Shown here piece after piece: positions 41,275 through 50,468 of a stretch of 64,000 nucleotides of DNA (its first letter is position 1; each line of letters opens with the position of its first letter). The notes under the pieces are model-generated. The model made no database searches. It was given only the letters and a program-made list of their open reading frames with translations, and was not told where the DNA came from. Where the stretch lies: assembly GCA_031429355.1 (NCBI GenBank), contig JANOZM010000013.1, positions 186,001 to 250,000 on the forward strand, given 5' to 3'. The stretch comes from JANOZM01 sp031429355 (GTDB lineage: Bacteria; Pseudomonadota; Gammaproteobacteria; Burkholderiales; Burkholderiaceae_E). The position numbers and the translations under genes were made by a program.

Positions 41275-42631
41275 GCTTGAATTGAAGAAGTTAAATGCGG
41301 CCACCACTGCTGCGATTGGCAGCGGAGTATTGGTGGTTTTAATAGCCCTTGCGCTGGGCTTTTTTAGTTCAAAGTCGACCGAAAAACTGCTTAACGAGCA
41401 TGTTGAGCTTCATTTGCAACGTGACGTCTTAATCCTCGATCAAGCGATGGGTTCGATAACCGCGCTTGACCAATTGGATGCCGACCTCAGCTTACAACAA
41501 CATTTTTTGGCCGTGGACTCGTCCTTTAGTGTTCTCGATAAACAGGGCCTATTGCGTGCTGGCGTTAAGCCGCCAGCAGTAATTGCGGGCCATCGCAAAA
41601 CTACAGTTCTTTTTGAGCAAGGCCCGTTACAAATGATCGCCTACGCAGAGCAGGCCGATTATCGTAATGAAAAATACACCTTGCTGATTTGGCGGGATAT
41701 GTCCCACGAGACCAAAGAGCTTGCAGTTGCGCGCTGGGTTAGCCTTGTAAGCGCTTTATTTGCAGGTTGTTTAGGCGCGTTAGGAGTCGGTTGGGTCGTG
41801 GCAAAACAGTTTCAACCGATCGATGCTTTAAATTCTCAAATTACCCGCAACAAAGACGCGTTTTCGTTACGCGAATTAGATATTCCAGCGCGCGGTATCG
41901 AAGCCACCCGATTAGCCAATTCGTATAACGATGTAGTACTCGATTTAAGAAATCAATTTCGCGATGTGGAGCGATTTGCAGAGCATTGCGCTCACGAGCT
42001 AAGGACCCCTTTGGCAACGTTGCGTTTATCAATCGAAGGCGACCTCGCAAGACTAGAGAGTAGCGATTCAAACAAGAATGAAAATCGACCATTGCAGCTG
42101 CAATCACAACTCGAAACATTGGATCGATTGACGGTGCTGATTAATCGTTTACTTTCGTTAGCTAGAACGCGAAACGACCACGAACGCGAAGCGGCTAATT
42201 TAAGATCGATAGTTTTAGCTGCAGTAGAGGAAATATCGCCGTTGCTTGAAGAGGGCGGCTGGCGGGTTGATAACCAAATTGACCCAGAGCACCGCGTGTA
42301 TTGCCATCCGGCTGCGCTACATCAGGCACTGATCGACCTGTTAGATAATTGTTTGAAGCATAACGATCCTTATGGGCTCATTGTATTGAGCTCAAAGCAA
42401 GTTGACCGAATGTTGTGGCTCTCGGTAGAAAATGTAAGTGGTTCTAAACCCAGTACCAATGTTGCGGTCACTGATTTGGCAGCCAACGGGGCGCGCCTCG
42501 ACCTAGAAAAAGAAAGTTACGGTTTAGGTCAGCCGATCGTGCGGCGCATTATGCGTGACATGGGTGGTAGCGTTGCTTGGGTTCCCCAACCCAGCGGTAT
42601 GATGGTGTTGTTGTACTTAAAAAAAGCCTAA
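41243..42631 (+). CDS. Sensor histidine kinase, partner of the preceding regulator
   Basis: About 450-460 residues; start TTG at 41243 (overlap 32 bp) or TTG at 41282 (MKKLNAATT), which better places the first membrane helix. Helices at VLVVLIALALGFF and VSALFAGCLGALGVGWVV flank a ~120-residue periplasmic sensor. H-box FAEHCAHELRTPLATLRLS, N-box LIDLLDNCLKH, and GLGQPIVRRIMRDMGG. The D-box glycines are weak between N and G boxes. Signal unknown. Confidence 0.9.
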   Translation: MDLYSAYQKNRLELKKLNAATTAAIGSGVLVVLIALALGFFSSKSTEKLLNEHVELHLQRDVLILDQAMGSITALDQLDADLSLQQHFLAVDSSFSVLDKQGLLRAGVKPPAVIAGHRKTTVLFEQGPLQMIAYAEQADYRNEKYTLLIWRDMSHETKELAVARWVSLVSALFAGCLGALGVGWVVAKQFQPIDALNSQITRNKDAFSLRELDIPARGIEATRLANSYNDVVLDLRNQFRDVERFAEHCAHELRTPLATLRLSIEGDLARLESSDSNKNENRPLQLQSQLETLDRLTVLINRLLSLARTRNDHEREAANLRSIVLAAVEEISPLLEEGGWRVDNQIDPEHRVYCHPAALHQALIDLLDNCLKHNDPYGLIVLSSKQVDRMLWLSVENVSGSKPSTNVAVTDLAANGARLDLEKESYGLGQPIVRRIMRDMGGSVAWVPQPSGMMVLLYLKKA

Positions 42632-42643
42632 ATTAGAGAGCGT

Positions 42644-43411
42644 ATGGATACGATTGGTTTGGCCCTAGGGCTTTGCGTGATGCTGTTGGTTGGTGTGGGT
42701 TTAGGCGTGGTCGTTAGTTGGTATGTGCGCCGCAACGCCAAAATAGAAGGCGCGCGCACCGAGCAACGCAGTGAATTAGTCGAGTTACGCGCTATCGGCG
42801 AGCTGTCGGCATTTCGTGTGGTTACCAAAGATATCCTGACACATACCGATCATAGTTTTGGCGATTTTGGCCGACGTTATTTAAAGTGGGCGTTCTCGCA
42901 AAAAAAGTTGGCAATGGTGTTCGAGTTTGAAATCGATTTTCGTTTCGATTTACGCGACCCAGCGCTTAAAATTGAAACCGGTGTCATTACCCCCGAAGGC
43001 GGCCGCTTCGCGCATTTAACTTTACCGCCATGCACGTGCAACGTTCTTTTGCGCGACCTTTCGTTTTACGATGAGCAACGCGCTAAATTGCTGCCTTGGT
43101 TGCTGCCCGATTTACTTAATGGGTTCTTGCCCACAGGATTTTCGGAAGCCGATAAAAACCAACTGATTACCTCGGCACGCGAGCATGCACAATCGCAAGC
43201 TTTGCTCTTGATGGAGCGTTACCGGCGCGATATTGAAGGGTCTGCTACCCAAACTTTGCTGCCCATTATGAGAGCTTTAGGCGCTCGCGAAACTTCGGTG
43301 CGGTTTGCTCGTGAGACACCCAAAGTAGACCCTATGCACGCTAGTTCGACCGATAACGCCAGCCTCGATCAAGCGGTTCAAGGTGCTGCGGCTTCGGCGC
43401 GCGTTGCTTAG
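42644..43411 (+). CDS. Membrane-anchored DUF4230-like protein
   Basis: A 255-residue protein with one N-terminal helix (LALGLCVMLLVGVGLGVVVSW) and a long soluble part. ELVELRAIGELSAFRVVTKD, a beta-rich middle (FEFEIDFRFDLRDPALKIE, HLTLPPCTCNV) and a helical NQLITSAREHAQSQALLLME resemble the DUF4230 layout. Function unknown. 12 bp after the kinase, so possibly part of the same operon. Confidence 0.6.
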   Translation: MDTIGLALGLCVMLLVGVGLGVVVSWYVRRNAKIEGARTEQRSELVELRAIGELSAFRVVTKDILTHTDHSFGDFGRRYLKWAFSQKKLAMVFEFEIDFRFDLRDPALKIETGVITPEGGRFAHLTLPPCTCNVLLRDLSFYDEQRAKLLPWLLPDLLNGFLPTGFSEADKNQLITSAREHAQSQALLLMERYRRDIEGSATQTLLPIMRALGARETSVRFARETPKVDPMHASSTDNASLDQAVQGAAASARVA

Positions 43412-43631
43412 AGTAGGGGGGTTTAAGAGCCGAAGCAAAAGCTAAACCTGTTAAAATTCAAGGGTTTACTTATAATCAGACCGGCTAGCGACTACATTCA
43501 TATCTCCTCGAACTTTTACGTCCCTAGTCAATTGCTTCGCTAAGCAGTCATTTAGCCAAGCACTAAATTTAAGCTGGGGTCGGTAATCAAGCTCGCGAGG
43601 TCGCTGCGTCGGTACACTCAAGGAGTTACCG

Positions 43632-44873
43632 TTGTCAGCGGTACATCATCAAACTGCCTCAAGCGCAGAACAGTCCAATAGCTCATCAGCCGCTTCACGG
43701 CTTTTAGATCCCTTTATTCCCGCTGCATTAGTGTTAGCCGATGGCACCGTATTTTTCGGTCGCTCGATTGGAGCCGCCACAATGAAAACCGGCGAAGTTG
43801 TTTTTAATACCTCGCTAACGGGTTACCAAGAAATTCTCACCGACCCGAGTTATGCACGGCAACTCGTAACGCTAACCTATCCGCATATCGGCAACACCGG
43901 CACTACGCCCGAAGACGAAGAGTCCTCCGGTATTTTTGCTTCTGGCTTAATCATAAAAGATTTGCCGCGCCGCTCTTCAAATTGGCGGAACAAAGAAGAT
44001 TTGCAAGCCTATTTAGTTCGGCACTCAATTCCCGGTATATCCGATATTGATACCCGTAAGCTCACGCGCTTGTTGCGTGAAAAAGGTGCCCAAAACGCAT
44101 GCTTAATTGCAGGCTCGTTACCCGGCGAAACCTTGGATGTTGCGGCCGCTTTAAAAGCAGCCCAAGGCTTTGCAGGTTTAGCAGGAATGGACTTAGCTAA
44201 AGAGGTAAGCACCAAATCTTCATACACATGGACCGAAGGTTCGTGGGCCTTGGGCAACGGTGGTAAAGACAGCGGACACCGAACCATTGCAGAGCAACCG
44301 TATCATGTCGTGGCATTCGACTTTGGTGTTAAGCGTAATATTTTGCGCATGTTAGCCGACCGCGGTTGCAAAGTTACCGTATTACCTGCACAAGCTTCGG
44401 CGCAAGATGCGTTGGCTTTAAAGCCAGATGGAATTTTTCTTTCCAATGGCCCAGGCGATCCAGAGCCTTGCGATTACGCCATAAAAGCAAGTCGCGAGTT
44501 AATCGAATTGGGTCTACCTACCTTTGGTATTTGTCTTGGTCATCAAATTATGGGCTTGGCCTCCGGCGCTAAAACCATGAAGATGAAATTTGGGCATCAC
44601 GGTGCCAATCATCCAGTTAAAGATTTAGATACTGGCAAAGTACACATTACTTCGCAAAATCATGGTTTCGCGGTTGATCCCAATACCCTAACAAGCAATT
44701 TACGGATTACCCATACCTCATTATTTGACGGCACAATTCAAGGCCTCGCACGGACAGATAAACCAGCGTTTTGCTTTCAGGGTCATCCCGAAGCAAGTCC
44801 CGGTCCGCACGATATTGGCTATCTCTTTGATCGCTTTATTGAACTGATCAAAACAAATAAAAAGAAGGCCTAA
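43632..44873 (+). CDS. carA: Carbamoyl-phosphate synthase small (glutaminase) chain
   Basis: A 413-residue protein. The start is TTG at 43632, supported by AAGGAG at 43620-43625, six bases away, although the first ~30 residues (Ser/Ala-rich) extend beyond the usual N-terminus. GATase class I triad: FGICLGHQIMGLA (Cys), and the His/Glu pair in CFQGHPEASPG. The pathway gives carbamoyl phosphate for arginine and pyrimidines. carB starts 1 bp after. Confidence 0.96.
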   Translation: MSAVHHQTASSAEQSNSSSAASRLLDPFIPAALVLADGTVFFGRSIGAATMKTGEVVFNTSLTGYQEILTDPSYARQLVTLTYPHIGNTGTTPEDEESSGIFASGLIIKDLPRRSSNWRNKEDLQAYLVRHSIPGISDIDTRKLTRLLREKGAQNACLIAGSLPGETLDVAAALKAAQGFAGLAGMDLAKEVSTKSSYTWTEGSWALGNGGKDSGHRTIAEQPYHVVAFDFGVKRNILRMLADRGCKVTVLPAQASAQDALALKPDGIFLSNGPGDPEPCDYAIKASRELIELGLPTFGICLGHQIMGLASGAKTMKMKFGHHGANHPVKDLDTGKVHITSQNHGFAVDPNTLTSNLRITHTSLFDGTIQGLARTDKPAFCFQGHPEASPGPHDIGYLFDRFIELIKTNKKKA

Positions 44874-44874
44874 C

Positions 44875-47800
44875 ATGCCCAAACGTTCCGACCTTAAAAG
44901 TATTTTAATTATTGGTGCAGGCCCCATCGTTATTGGGCAAGCTTGCGAGTTCGATTACTCGGGGGCGCAAGCATGTAAAGCCTTGCGCGCCGAAGGTTAC
45001 CGTGTGGTTCTGGTCAATAGCAATCCGGCCACCATCATGACTGATCCAGAAACCGCCGATGTAACTTATATCGAACCGATTACTTGGCAAGTTGTAGAAG
45101 CCATAATTGCTAAAGAAAAGCCTGACGCAATTTTGCCAACGATGGGTGGTCAAACAGCTTTAAATTGCGCACTCGATTTACATAAGCATGGCGTGTTGGC
45201 TAAATACAATGTGGAGCTTATCGGGGCTTCACCCGAAGCGATTGATAAAGCCGAAGATCGCCTAAAGTTTAAAGACGCCATGACCAAAATTGGGTTAGGT
45301 TCGGCGCGCTCGTCTATTGCACACACGATGGATGAGGCTTGGGGTGCCCAACGGTTAGTTGGTTTCCCAGTAGTTATTCGGCCTAGTTTTACCTTGGGTG
45401 GAACTGGCGGTGGTATTGCTTACAACGCCGAAGAATTTGAAATTATTTGTAAGCGCGGGTTAGAAGCCTCGCCCACCAGTGAATTGCTAATTGAAGAAAG
45501 CATGATTGGTTGGAAAGAGTACGAGATGGAAGTTGTGCGTGACCGCAACGACAACTGCATTATTGTTTGCGCTATTGAAAACTTAGACCCAATGGGCATT
45601 CACACAGGGGACTCTATTACTGTGGCCCCCGCGCAAACGCTAACCGATAAAGAGTACCAATTATTACGTAATGCTTCAATCGCAATTTTGCGCGAAATTG
45701 GCGTCGAAACTGGTGGCTCTAACGTGCAGTTTGCAATTAACCCCGAGGACGGGCGTTTAATTGTGATCGAAATGAATCCCCGGGTGTCGCGTAGCTCGGC
45801 CTTGGCTTCAAAAGCAACCGGTTTTCCAATTGCAAAAATTGCTGCAAAGCTAGCGGTTGGCTACACGCTCGACGAATTGCGTAACGACATTACTGGCGGT
45901 GCAACGCCCGCATCATTCGAGCCGTCAATCGATTACGTAGTGGTAAAAATTCCACGCTTTGCCTTCGAAAAATTTCCTACAGCCGATTCTCACTTAACCA
46001 CCCAAATGAAATCGGTTGGCGAAGTGATGGCTATCGGCCGTACTTTCCAAGAAGCGTTTCAAAAAGCATTACGCGGTCTCGAAGTTGGTGTTGATGGATT
46101 AAACCAAAAGACCACCGACCGATCTGTTATTGAAGAAGAATTAGGCGAGCCTGGCCCAGAGCGCATTTGGTATGTGGGCGATGCGTTTGCGCAAGGTTTT
46201 AGTATTGACGAAGTGTTCACACTCACAAAAATAGACCCTTGGTTCTTAGAACAAATTAAAGAAATCGTCGATCTGGAATTAGAAATTGAAAAATTTACTT
46301 TATCTAATATTTCTGCCAACACGTTTCGGGAGCTGAAGCGTAAAGGCTTCTCGGATCGCCGCTTAGCGTTTTTACTAGACAGCAGCGAAGGCGAAGTACG
46401 TCGCAAGCGCCATAGCTTAGGTGTACGCCCAGTGTACAAACGGGTCGATACTTGTGCTGGCGAATTTGCCACCGATACGGCCTATATGTACAGCACCTAT
46501 GAAGACGAGTGCGAAGCCAACCCCACCGACAAAAAGAAAATTATGGTGCTGGGTGGCGGTCCCAACCGCATTGGCCAAGGTATTGAATTTGATTATTGCT
46601 GCGTACACGCGGCCCTTGCATTGCGTGAAGATGGGTTCGAGACCATTATGGTCAATTGCAATCCAGAAACCGTATCCACCGATTACGATACCAGCGATCG
46701 GTTGTACTTTGAGTCATTAACACTCGAAGATGTTTTAGAGATTGTAGAAAAAGAAAAGCCCGTTGGCGTCATTGTTCAATACGGTGGTCAAACACCGCTA
46801 AAACTAGCCAAGTCATTAGAAGCGAATAATGTACCGATTATTGGTACTAGCCCTGAATCGATTGACATCGCCGAAGACCGCGAGCGGTTTCAAAAACTAC
46901 TGACCAAATTAAACTTACGCCAACCGCCTAACCGTACTGCGCGAACCGAAGAAGAGGCCTTGCGTTTGGCCGCTGAAATTGGTTACCCCTTGGTCGTTCG
47001 CCCCAGCTATGTACTAGGCGGCCGTGCGATGGAAATTGTGCACGAGCAGCGTGATTTAGAACGCTATATGCGTGAAGCCGTTAAAGTTTCTAACGATAGC
47101 CCCGTATTGCTTGATCGATTTTTAAATGATGCGATTGAAGTCGACGTTGACTGTATCGCTGATGGCCACCGTGTGTTTATTGGCGGCGTAATGGAACATA
47201 TCGAACAAGCGGGTGTGCACTCTGGCGATTCGGCGTGTTGCTTGCCGCCGTACTCTTTAGATGCCACCATCGTTGCTGAAATTAAACGCCAAACTGCAGT
47301 AATGGCCGAAGCCTTGCAAGTCATTGGTTTGATGAATGTGCAATTTGCGATTCAAAAAAATGCGGCGGGTGAATCCACTATTTTTGTGTTGGAAGTAAAC
47401 CCCCGCGCTAGCCGCACCGTGCCGTTTGTTTCGAAGGCCACCGGTTTGCAGTTAGCTAAAATTGCGGCCCGTTGCATGGCGGGTATTACCTTAGATCAAC
47501 AAGGCGTTTTTAACGAAGTAACGCCGCATTATTTTTCTGTAAAAGAAGCCGTGTTTCCGTTTGTTAAGTTTCCTGGCGTAGATACCATTCTTGGCCCAGA
47601 AATGAAGAGCACTGGCGAAGTCATGGGTGTCGGCAAAACTTTTGGCGAAGCCTTTGTTAAATCGCAGCTGGGCGCAAGCGTTAAGTTACCCGAGCAGGGC
47701 AACGCGTTTATCAGCGTGAAAAATTCGGACAAAGTAAGGGCCGTCAAAGTAGCTCAAGCCTTGCACGATTTAGGCTTTGGCTTAATTGCTACCAAAGGTA

Positions 47801-48096
47801 CAGCGGCGGCTATTAGCGAGGCCGGCCTGCCAGTGGTAACAGTGTTTAAAGTAACTGAAGGCCGTCCGCACGTGGTTGATCGCCTTAAAAACGGCGACAT
47901 TACGTTAATGATCAATACCGTTGAAGAAAAGCGTCAAGCGATTTCCGATTCACGTTCCTTGCGAACGACTGCATTAGCGCAGCGAGTGACTTACTACACT
48001 ACGATTGCCGGTGCAATGGCAGCAGTGGAGGGCATTAAGCACTTGCATAATTTGGAAGTAACTAGTCTACAGGCCTTGCACGAAAGTCTGGTTTAA
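44875..48096 (+). CDS. carB: Carbamoyl-phosphate synthase large chain
   Basis: A 1073-residue protein with the duplicated ATP-grasp halves: SILIIGAGPIVIGQACEFDY and the later MVLGGGPNRIGQGIEFDYCC; RPSFTLGGTGGGIAYN and RPSYVLGGRAMEIV; two EVNPR/EMNPRVSRSSALASKATG-type segments (EMNPRVSRSSA and EVNPRASRTV). The C-terminal ~130 residues form the MGS-like regulatory domain. Complete. Coupled to carA; a terminator follows. Confidence 0.98.
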   Translation: MPKRSDLKSILIIGAGPIVIGQACEFDYSGAQACKALRAEGYRVVLVNSNPATIMTDPETADVTYIEPITWQVVEAIIAKEKPDAILPTMGGQTALNCALDLHKHGVLAKYNVELIGASPEAIDKAEDRLKFKDAMTKIGLGSARSSIAHTMDEAWGAQRLVGFPVVIRPSFTLGGTGGGIAYNAEEFEIICKRGLEASPTSELLIEESMIGWKEYEMEVVRDRNDNCIIVCAIENLDPMGIHTGDSITVAPAQTLTDKEYQLLRNASIAILREIGVETGGSNVQFAINPEDGRLIVIEMNPRVSRSSALASKATGFPIAKIAAKLAVGYTLDELRNDITGGATPASFEPSIDYVVVKIPRFAFEKFPTADSHLTTQMKSVGEVMAIGRTFQEAFQKALRGLEVGVDGLNQKTTDRSVIEEELGEPGPERIWYVGDAFAQGFSIDEVFTLTKIDPWFLEQIKEIVDLELEIEKFTLSNISANTFRELKRKGFSDRRLAFLLDSSEGEVRRKRHSLGVRPVYKRVDTCAGEFATDTAYMYSTYEDECEANPTDKKKIMVLGGGPNRIGQGIEFDYCCVHAALALREDGFETIMVNCNPETVSTDYDTSDRLYFESLTLEDVLEIVEKEKPVGVIVQYGGQTPLKLAKSLEANNVPIIGTSPESIDIAEDRERFQKLLTKLNLRQPPNRTARTEEEALRLAAEIGYPLVVRPSYVLGGRAMEIVHEQRDLERYMREAVKVSNDSPVLLDRFLNDAIEVDVDCIADGHRVFIGGVMEHIEQAGVHSGDSACCLPPYSLDATIVAEIKRQTAVMAEALQVIGLMNVQFAIQKNAAGESTIFVLEVNPRASRTVPFVSKATGLQLAKIAARCMAGITLDQQGVFNEVTPHYFSVKEAVFPFVKFPGVDTILGPEMKSTGEVMGVGKTFGEAFVKSQLGASVKLPEQGNAFISVKNSDKVRAVKVAQALHDLGFGLIATKGTAAAISEAGLPVVTVFKVTEGRPHVVDRLKNGDITLMINTVEEKRQAISDSRSLRTTALAQRVTYYTTIAGAMAAVEGIKHLHNLEVTSLQALHESLV

Positions 48097-48176
48097 ACAA
48101 GAAGTCGCTTCTAGGGCTTTTTAAAGGCAACTTGTCGGTTTTCCGCTAGGCTTTTATACTTACGCTACCGTACCGA

Positions 48177-48203
48177 CCCCGGCTCAATGCCGGGGTTTCG
48201 TTT
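48177..48203 (+). terminator. Terminator after carAB
   Basis: CCCCGGC, five bases, GCCGGGG (48177-48195), then TTTCGTTTT. It stands 27 bp before greA, so greA needs a promoter in this gap or readthrough. Confidence 0.8.
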
Positions 48204-48229
48204 TACCCTTTTTGTTTGAAAGAATTTCT

Positions 48230-48706
48230 ATGGCCTTTATCCCCATGACCAAGCGCGGCGCGGCGCTACTTACCGCAGAGTTGCATCGGCTGAAATCTGT
48301 TGATCGCCCACATATTATTGTTGCCATCGCCGAAGCGCGCGCCCAAGGCGACTTGTCGGAGAACGCCGAATACGAAGCCGCTCGTGAGCGCCAAGGCTTT
48401 ATTGAAGGCCGCATTCAAGATTTAGACGGCAAGCTGTCTAACGCGCAAATTATTGATCCATCCACGCTAGACGGCGAAGGCCGTATTGTGTTTGGTTCAA
48501 CCGTCGAACTAGAAGAAACTGAAACGGGTAAAAAAGTGACTTACCAAATCGTCGGTGATGACGAAGGGAATATTGAAAAAGGTTGGCTCACAATATCCAG
48601 CCCGATTGCTCGCGCATTAATTGGGAAGTATGTTGACGATACCGTTTCGTTTAATGCACCCGGTGGTCTGCGTGAGTATGAAGTTTTGGATGTTAAGTAC
48701 ATCTAG
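48230..48706 (+). CDS. greA: Transcript cleavage factor GreA
   Basis: A 158-residue protein from ATG at 48230 (MAFIPMTKRGAALL). Coiled-coil tip has the acidic pair in GDLSENAEYEAARE; C-terminal domain ends GGLREYEVLDVKYI. It rescues backtracked RNA polymerase. An upstream start at 48212 would enter the terminator region. carAB-greA is the usual order. Confidence 0.96.
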   Translation: MAFIPMTKRGAALLTAELHRLKSVDRPHIIVAIAEARAQGDLSENAEYEAARERQGFIEGRIQDLDGKLSNAQIIDPSTLDGEGRIVFGSTVELEETETGKKVTYQIVGDDEGNIEKGWLTISSPIARALIGKYVDDTVSFNAPGGLREYEVLDVKYI

Positions 48707-48750
48707 GTATTATTTAATTTTGCAGCAACTTTAGGCCTGCAGAAATGATC

Positions 48751-48791
48751 AAACGGCAAACAGTTTTTAAGTACTGTTTGCCGTTTTTAGC
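48751..48791 (+). terminator. Strong terminator after greA
   Basis: 14-bp stem AAACGGCAAACAGT/ACTGTTTGCCGTTT (48751-48786) followed by TTAG after GTTTTT. A second stem without T run, ACAAGTGTCC/GGACACTTGT (48822-48846), lies before the convergent PEP-CTERM gene end. Confidence 0.85.
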
Positions 48792-48853
48792 TTAATACAA
48801 ATGGTCGAACTAGATCAGTTCACAAGTGTCCGAAATGGACACTTGTAAAAAAC

Positions 48854-49489
48854 TTAGCTGCGACGGCCGCGTCTTGATAAAGCAAGTAGGCCAAGACCCA
48901 ATAAAGCAACGGTGCCAGGCAATGGAACCGCGTTGCTACCTGTCGTGCAAGTGCCGTCTAAATTCGCCGGTCCGTTTGCACCGGTACCAGAAGTACAAAT
49001 TACGCGGGTGTTCATGTCAGAATTACGATTTCCACCGGCTGCCGCATTATCGTCACCCCAAAAACCGAATTCAAGCTTAGGCGCATTTCCGCCCGGTAAA
49101 TGATTGTTGTAGAGAGTCGCGTTAATGCCCAAAACAGCATCGCTGTTTAGGTCACGTGCTGGTGTGATGTCATTCAAACTAATATTGCGGCCGTTGCCGG
49201 TAACAGACCCTGAAAAGTTACCCCAGTATTGAAAACCACCTGAATAGTAGGTGTCTGAAAAAGTCATGTTGATGTTGTATGTCTTATGATCCGAGCCAAT
49301 AAACGAACCGCCAAGTGTAGAGCTACCTGTTGCATTGGCAGTCAAAGTGGCTTGCCAAGTAACGATATCTAAACCTTGATTGTGCAGGGGGGAATTGTTA
49401 AATGGACCTGATTGAATTGCGTAAGTAGCAGCGATTGCTGAGCTGGTCCCAACGGCGGCGATTGCGAAGGCGAGAATAATTTTTTTCAT
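48854..49489 (-). CDS. PEP-CTERM protein of unknown function
   Basis: A 211-residue exported protein from ATG at 49489 (MKKIILAFAIAAVG, signal peptide ends SAIAA). The mature part is Asn/Gly/Ser/Thr-rich and beta-prone (STLGGSFIGSDHKTYNINM, QYWGNFSGSVTGNGRN). The tail AVPLPGTVALLGLGLLAL then SRRGRRS is a PEP-CTERM signal (PLP variant) for exosortase. Two cysteines (VICTSGTG, DGTCTTGS) may form a disulfide. Likely a secreted or biofilm-associated protein. Confidence 0.85.
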   Translation of the reverse strand: MKKIILAFAIAAVGTSSAIAATYAIQSGPFNNSPLHNQGLDIVTWQATLTANATGSSTLGGSFIGSDHKTYNINMTFSDTYYSGGFQYWGNFSGSVTGNGRNISLNDITPARDLNSDAVLGINATLYNNHLPGGNAPKLEFGFWGDDNAAAGGNRNSDMNTRVICTSGTGANGPANLDGTCTTGSNAVPLPGTVALLGLGLLALSRRGRRS

Positions 49490-49531
49490 GATAACTACCA
49501 ATGTTAGGAAGAGTTTGATTGATAGCTACCT

Positions 49532-49547
49532 AGCATTTTGTGTGCCA
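49532..49547 (-). promoter_or_regulatory. Candidate sigma-54 promoter of the PEP-CTERM protein gene
   Basis: Minus-strand TGGCACA, CAAA, ATGCT (49547-49532): GG and GC at the -24/-12 spacing. A start near 49520 would give ~30 nt of leader. Matches the arrangement before the PEP-CTERM hydrolase at 26319. Confidence 0.6.
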
Positions 49548-49621
49548 AGCCATGACTGCGCGGTATTTCTCTGCATTAAATCAATGGGTTAGAGTTTTGA
49601 GCGCGATGATGCAAAATTAAG

Positions 49622-49638
49622 TCACATGAAAAATGTGA
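49622..49638. promoter_or_regulatory. Palindrome upstream of the sigma-54 promoter, possible activator site
   Basis: TCACAT (49623-49627 region) and ATGTGA (to 49638) around GAAAA, 75-90 bp upstream of the -24 box, where a sigma-54 enhancer-binding protein would bind. Inference from position. Confidence 0.35.
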
Positions 49639-49763
49639 TGCAATCGACTCAAAAACTTGGAGAGTAAATTGCCTTTGAAAAATTTCCGACGTGACATTTT
49701 TCAAATTTATCGCGTGGCTAAGCTAATTAGCAAAAGTGTAAGTTTTGGGATGTCGACGAAAAC

Positions 49764-49813
49764 TTGCTTCTCGCGTTCTGCAGTGCTAGTATTCCTTACT
49801 ACTAGTAAGGAAT
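49764..49813 (+). promoter_or_regulatory. Promoter and operator of vapBC-4
   Basis: TTGCTT (49764-49769), 17 bp, TAGTAT (49787-49792) form a good sigma-70 promoter. ATTCCTTACT (49791-49800) and AGTAAGGAAT (49804-49813) are perfect 10-bp arms around ACT, covering the -10 end and start site, 4 bp before the vapB ATG. Suits antitoxin autorepression. Confidence 0.65.
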
Positions 49814-49817
49814 TTAT

Positions 49818-50063
49818 ATGCCCACCGCAACCTTAACAAGCAAAGGTCAAATAACCCTACCACTTGCCGTACGGCTAGCGTTGGGTTTAAGTGCGGGCCA
49901 GAAGGTCGATTTTTTGCCTGATGGTGATAGCTTTCGTGTCGTCGCAATGCGTACCGAGGTATCTGCATTGCGCGGACGGTTTGCGGGGCGTGTAAAAAAA
50001 CCAATCACGATTGCACAGATGGATGCGGCTATTGCACGGAGTGCTGTCAAAGGGGCTCTATGA
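49818..50063 (+). CDS. vapB: AbrB-type antitoxin (VapBC-4)
   Basis: An 81-residue protein: ATLTSKGQITLPLAVRLALG and GQKVDFLPDGDSFRVVAM are the SpoVT/AbrB swapped-hairpin domain; the tail GRFAGRVKKPITIAQMDAAI should bind the toxin. Overlaps vapC-4 by 4 bp (ATGA). Confidence 0.88.
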   Translation: MPTATLTSKGQITLPLAVRLALGLSAGQKVDFLPDGDSFRVVAMRTEVSALRGRFAGRVKKPITIAQMDAAIARSAVKGAL

Positions 50064-50455
50064 TTGGGTTGGATACCAATGTGCTGGTTCGCTACTTGGT
50101 TCAAGATGAGCTAAAACAAGCGGCCCAAGCTACCCAGTTAATAGAAAACAAATTAACGGTTGTCGATCCCGGCTTTGTAAGCTTGGTGGTTTTGCAAGAG
50201 TTGTATTGGGTGCTTACAAGTTTGTACAGCGTGACTGGATCTGAGTGGCTAATTACAGTTGAAGATTTATTGGCCAGCCAAACCGTGCATATCGAGCAAC
50301 GCGAGGTGGTGCAAGCCGTTATTCGAGTTTGTAAAAGTAAAAAAGCAAGTTTTGTGGATGTGCTTATTACGCAAGTCGCTAAATCAGCCGGTTGTATACA
50401 GACTGTAACGTTCGATAAAGCGGCGGTGCGTTTTGCGGGGATGGCGGCAGTTTAA
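50060..50455 (+). CDS. vapC: VapC-family PIN-domain toxin (VapBC-4)
   Basis: A 131-residue PIN protein: MIGLDTNVLVRYLVQDE (Asp), VLQELYWVLTSLY (Glu), KASFVDVLITQVAKSAGC (Asp) and TVTFDKAAVRFAG (Asp). Complete acidic set. A GCGGCAG/CTGCCGC stem overlaps its stop and the convergent dctM end. Confidence 0.92.
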   Translation: MIGLDTNVLVRYLVQDELKQAAQATQLIENKLTVVDPGFVSLVVLQELYWVLTSLYSVTGSEWLITVEDLLASQTVHIEQREVVQAVIRVCKSKKASFVDVLITQVAKSAGCIQTVTFDKAAVRFAGMAAV

Positions 50456-50468
50456 GTCTGCCGCTACC

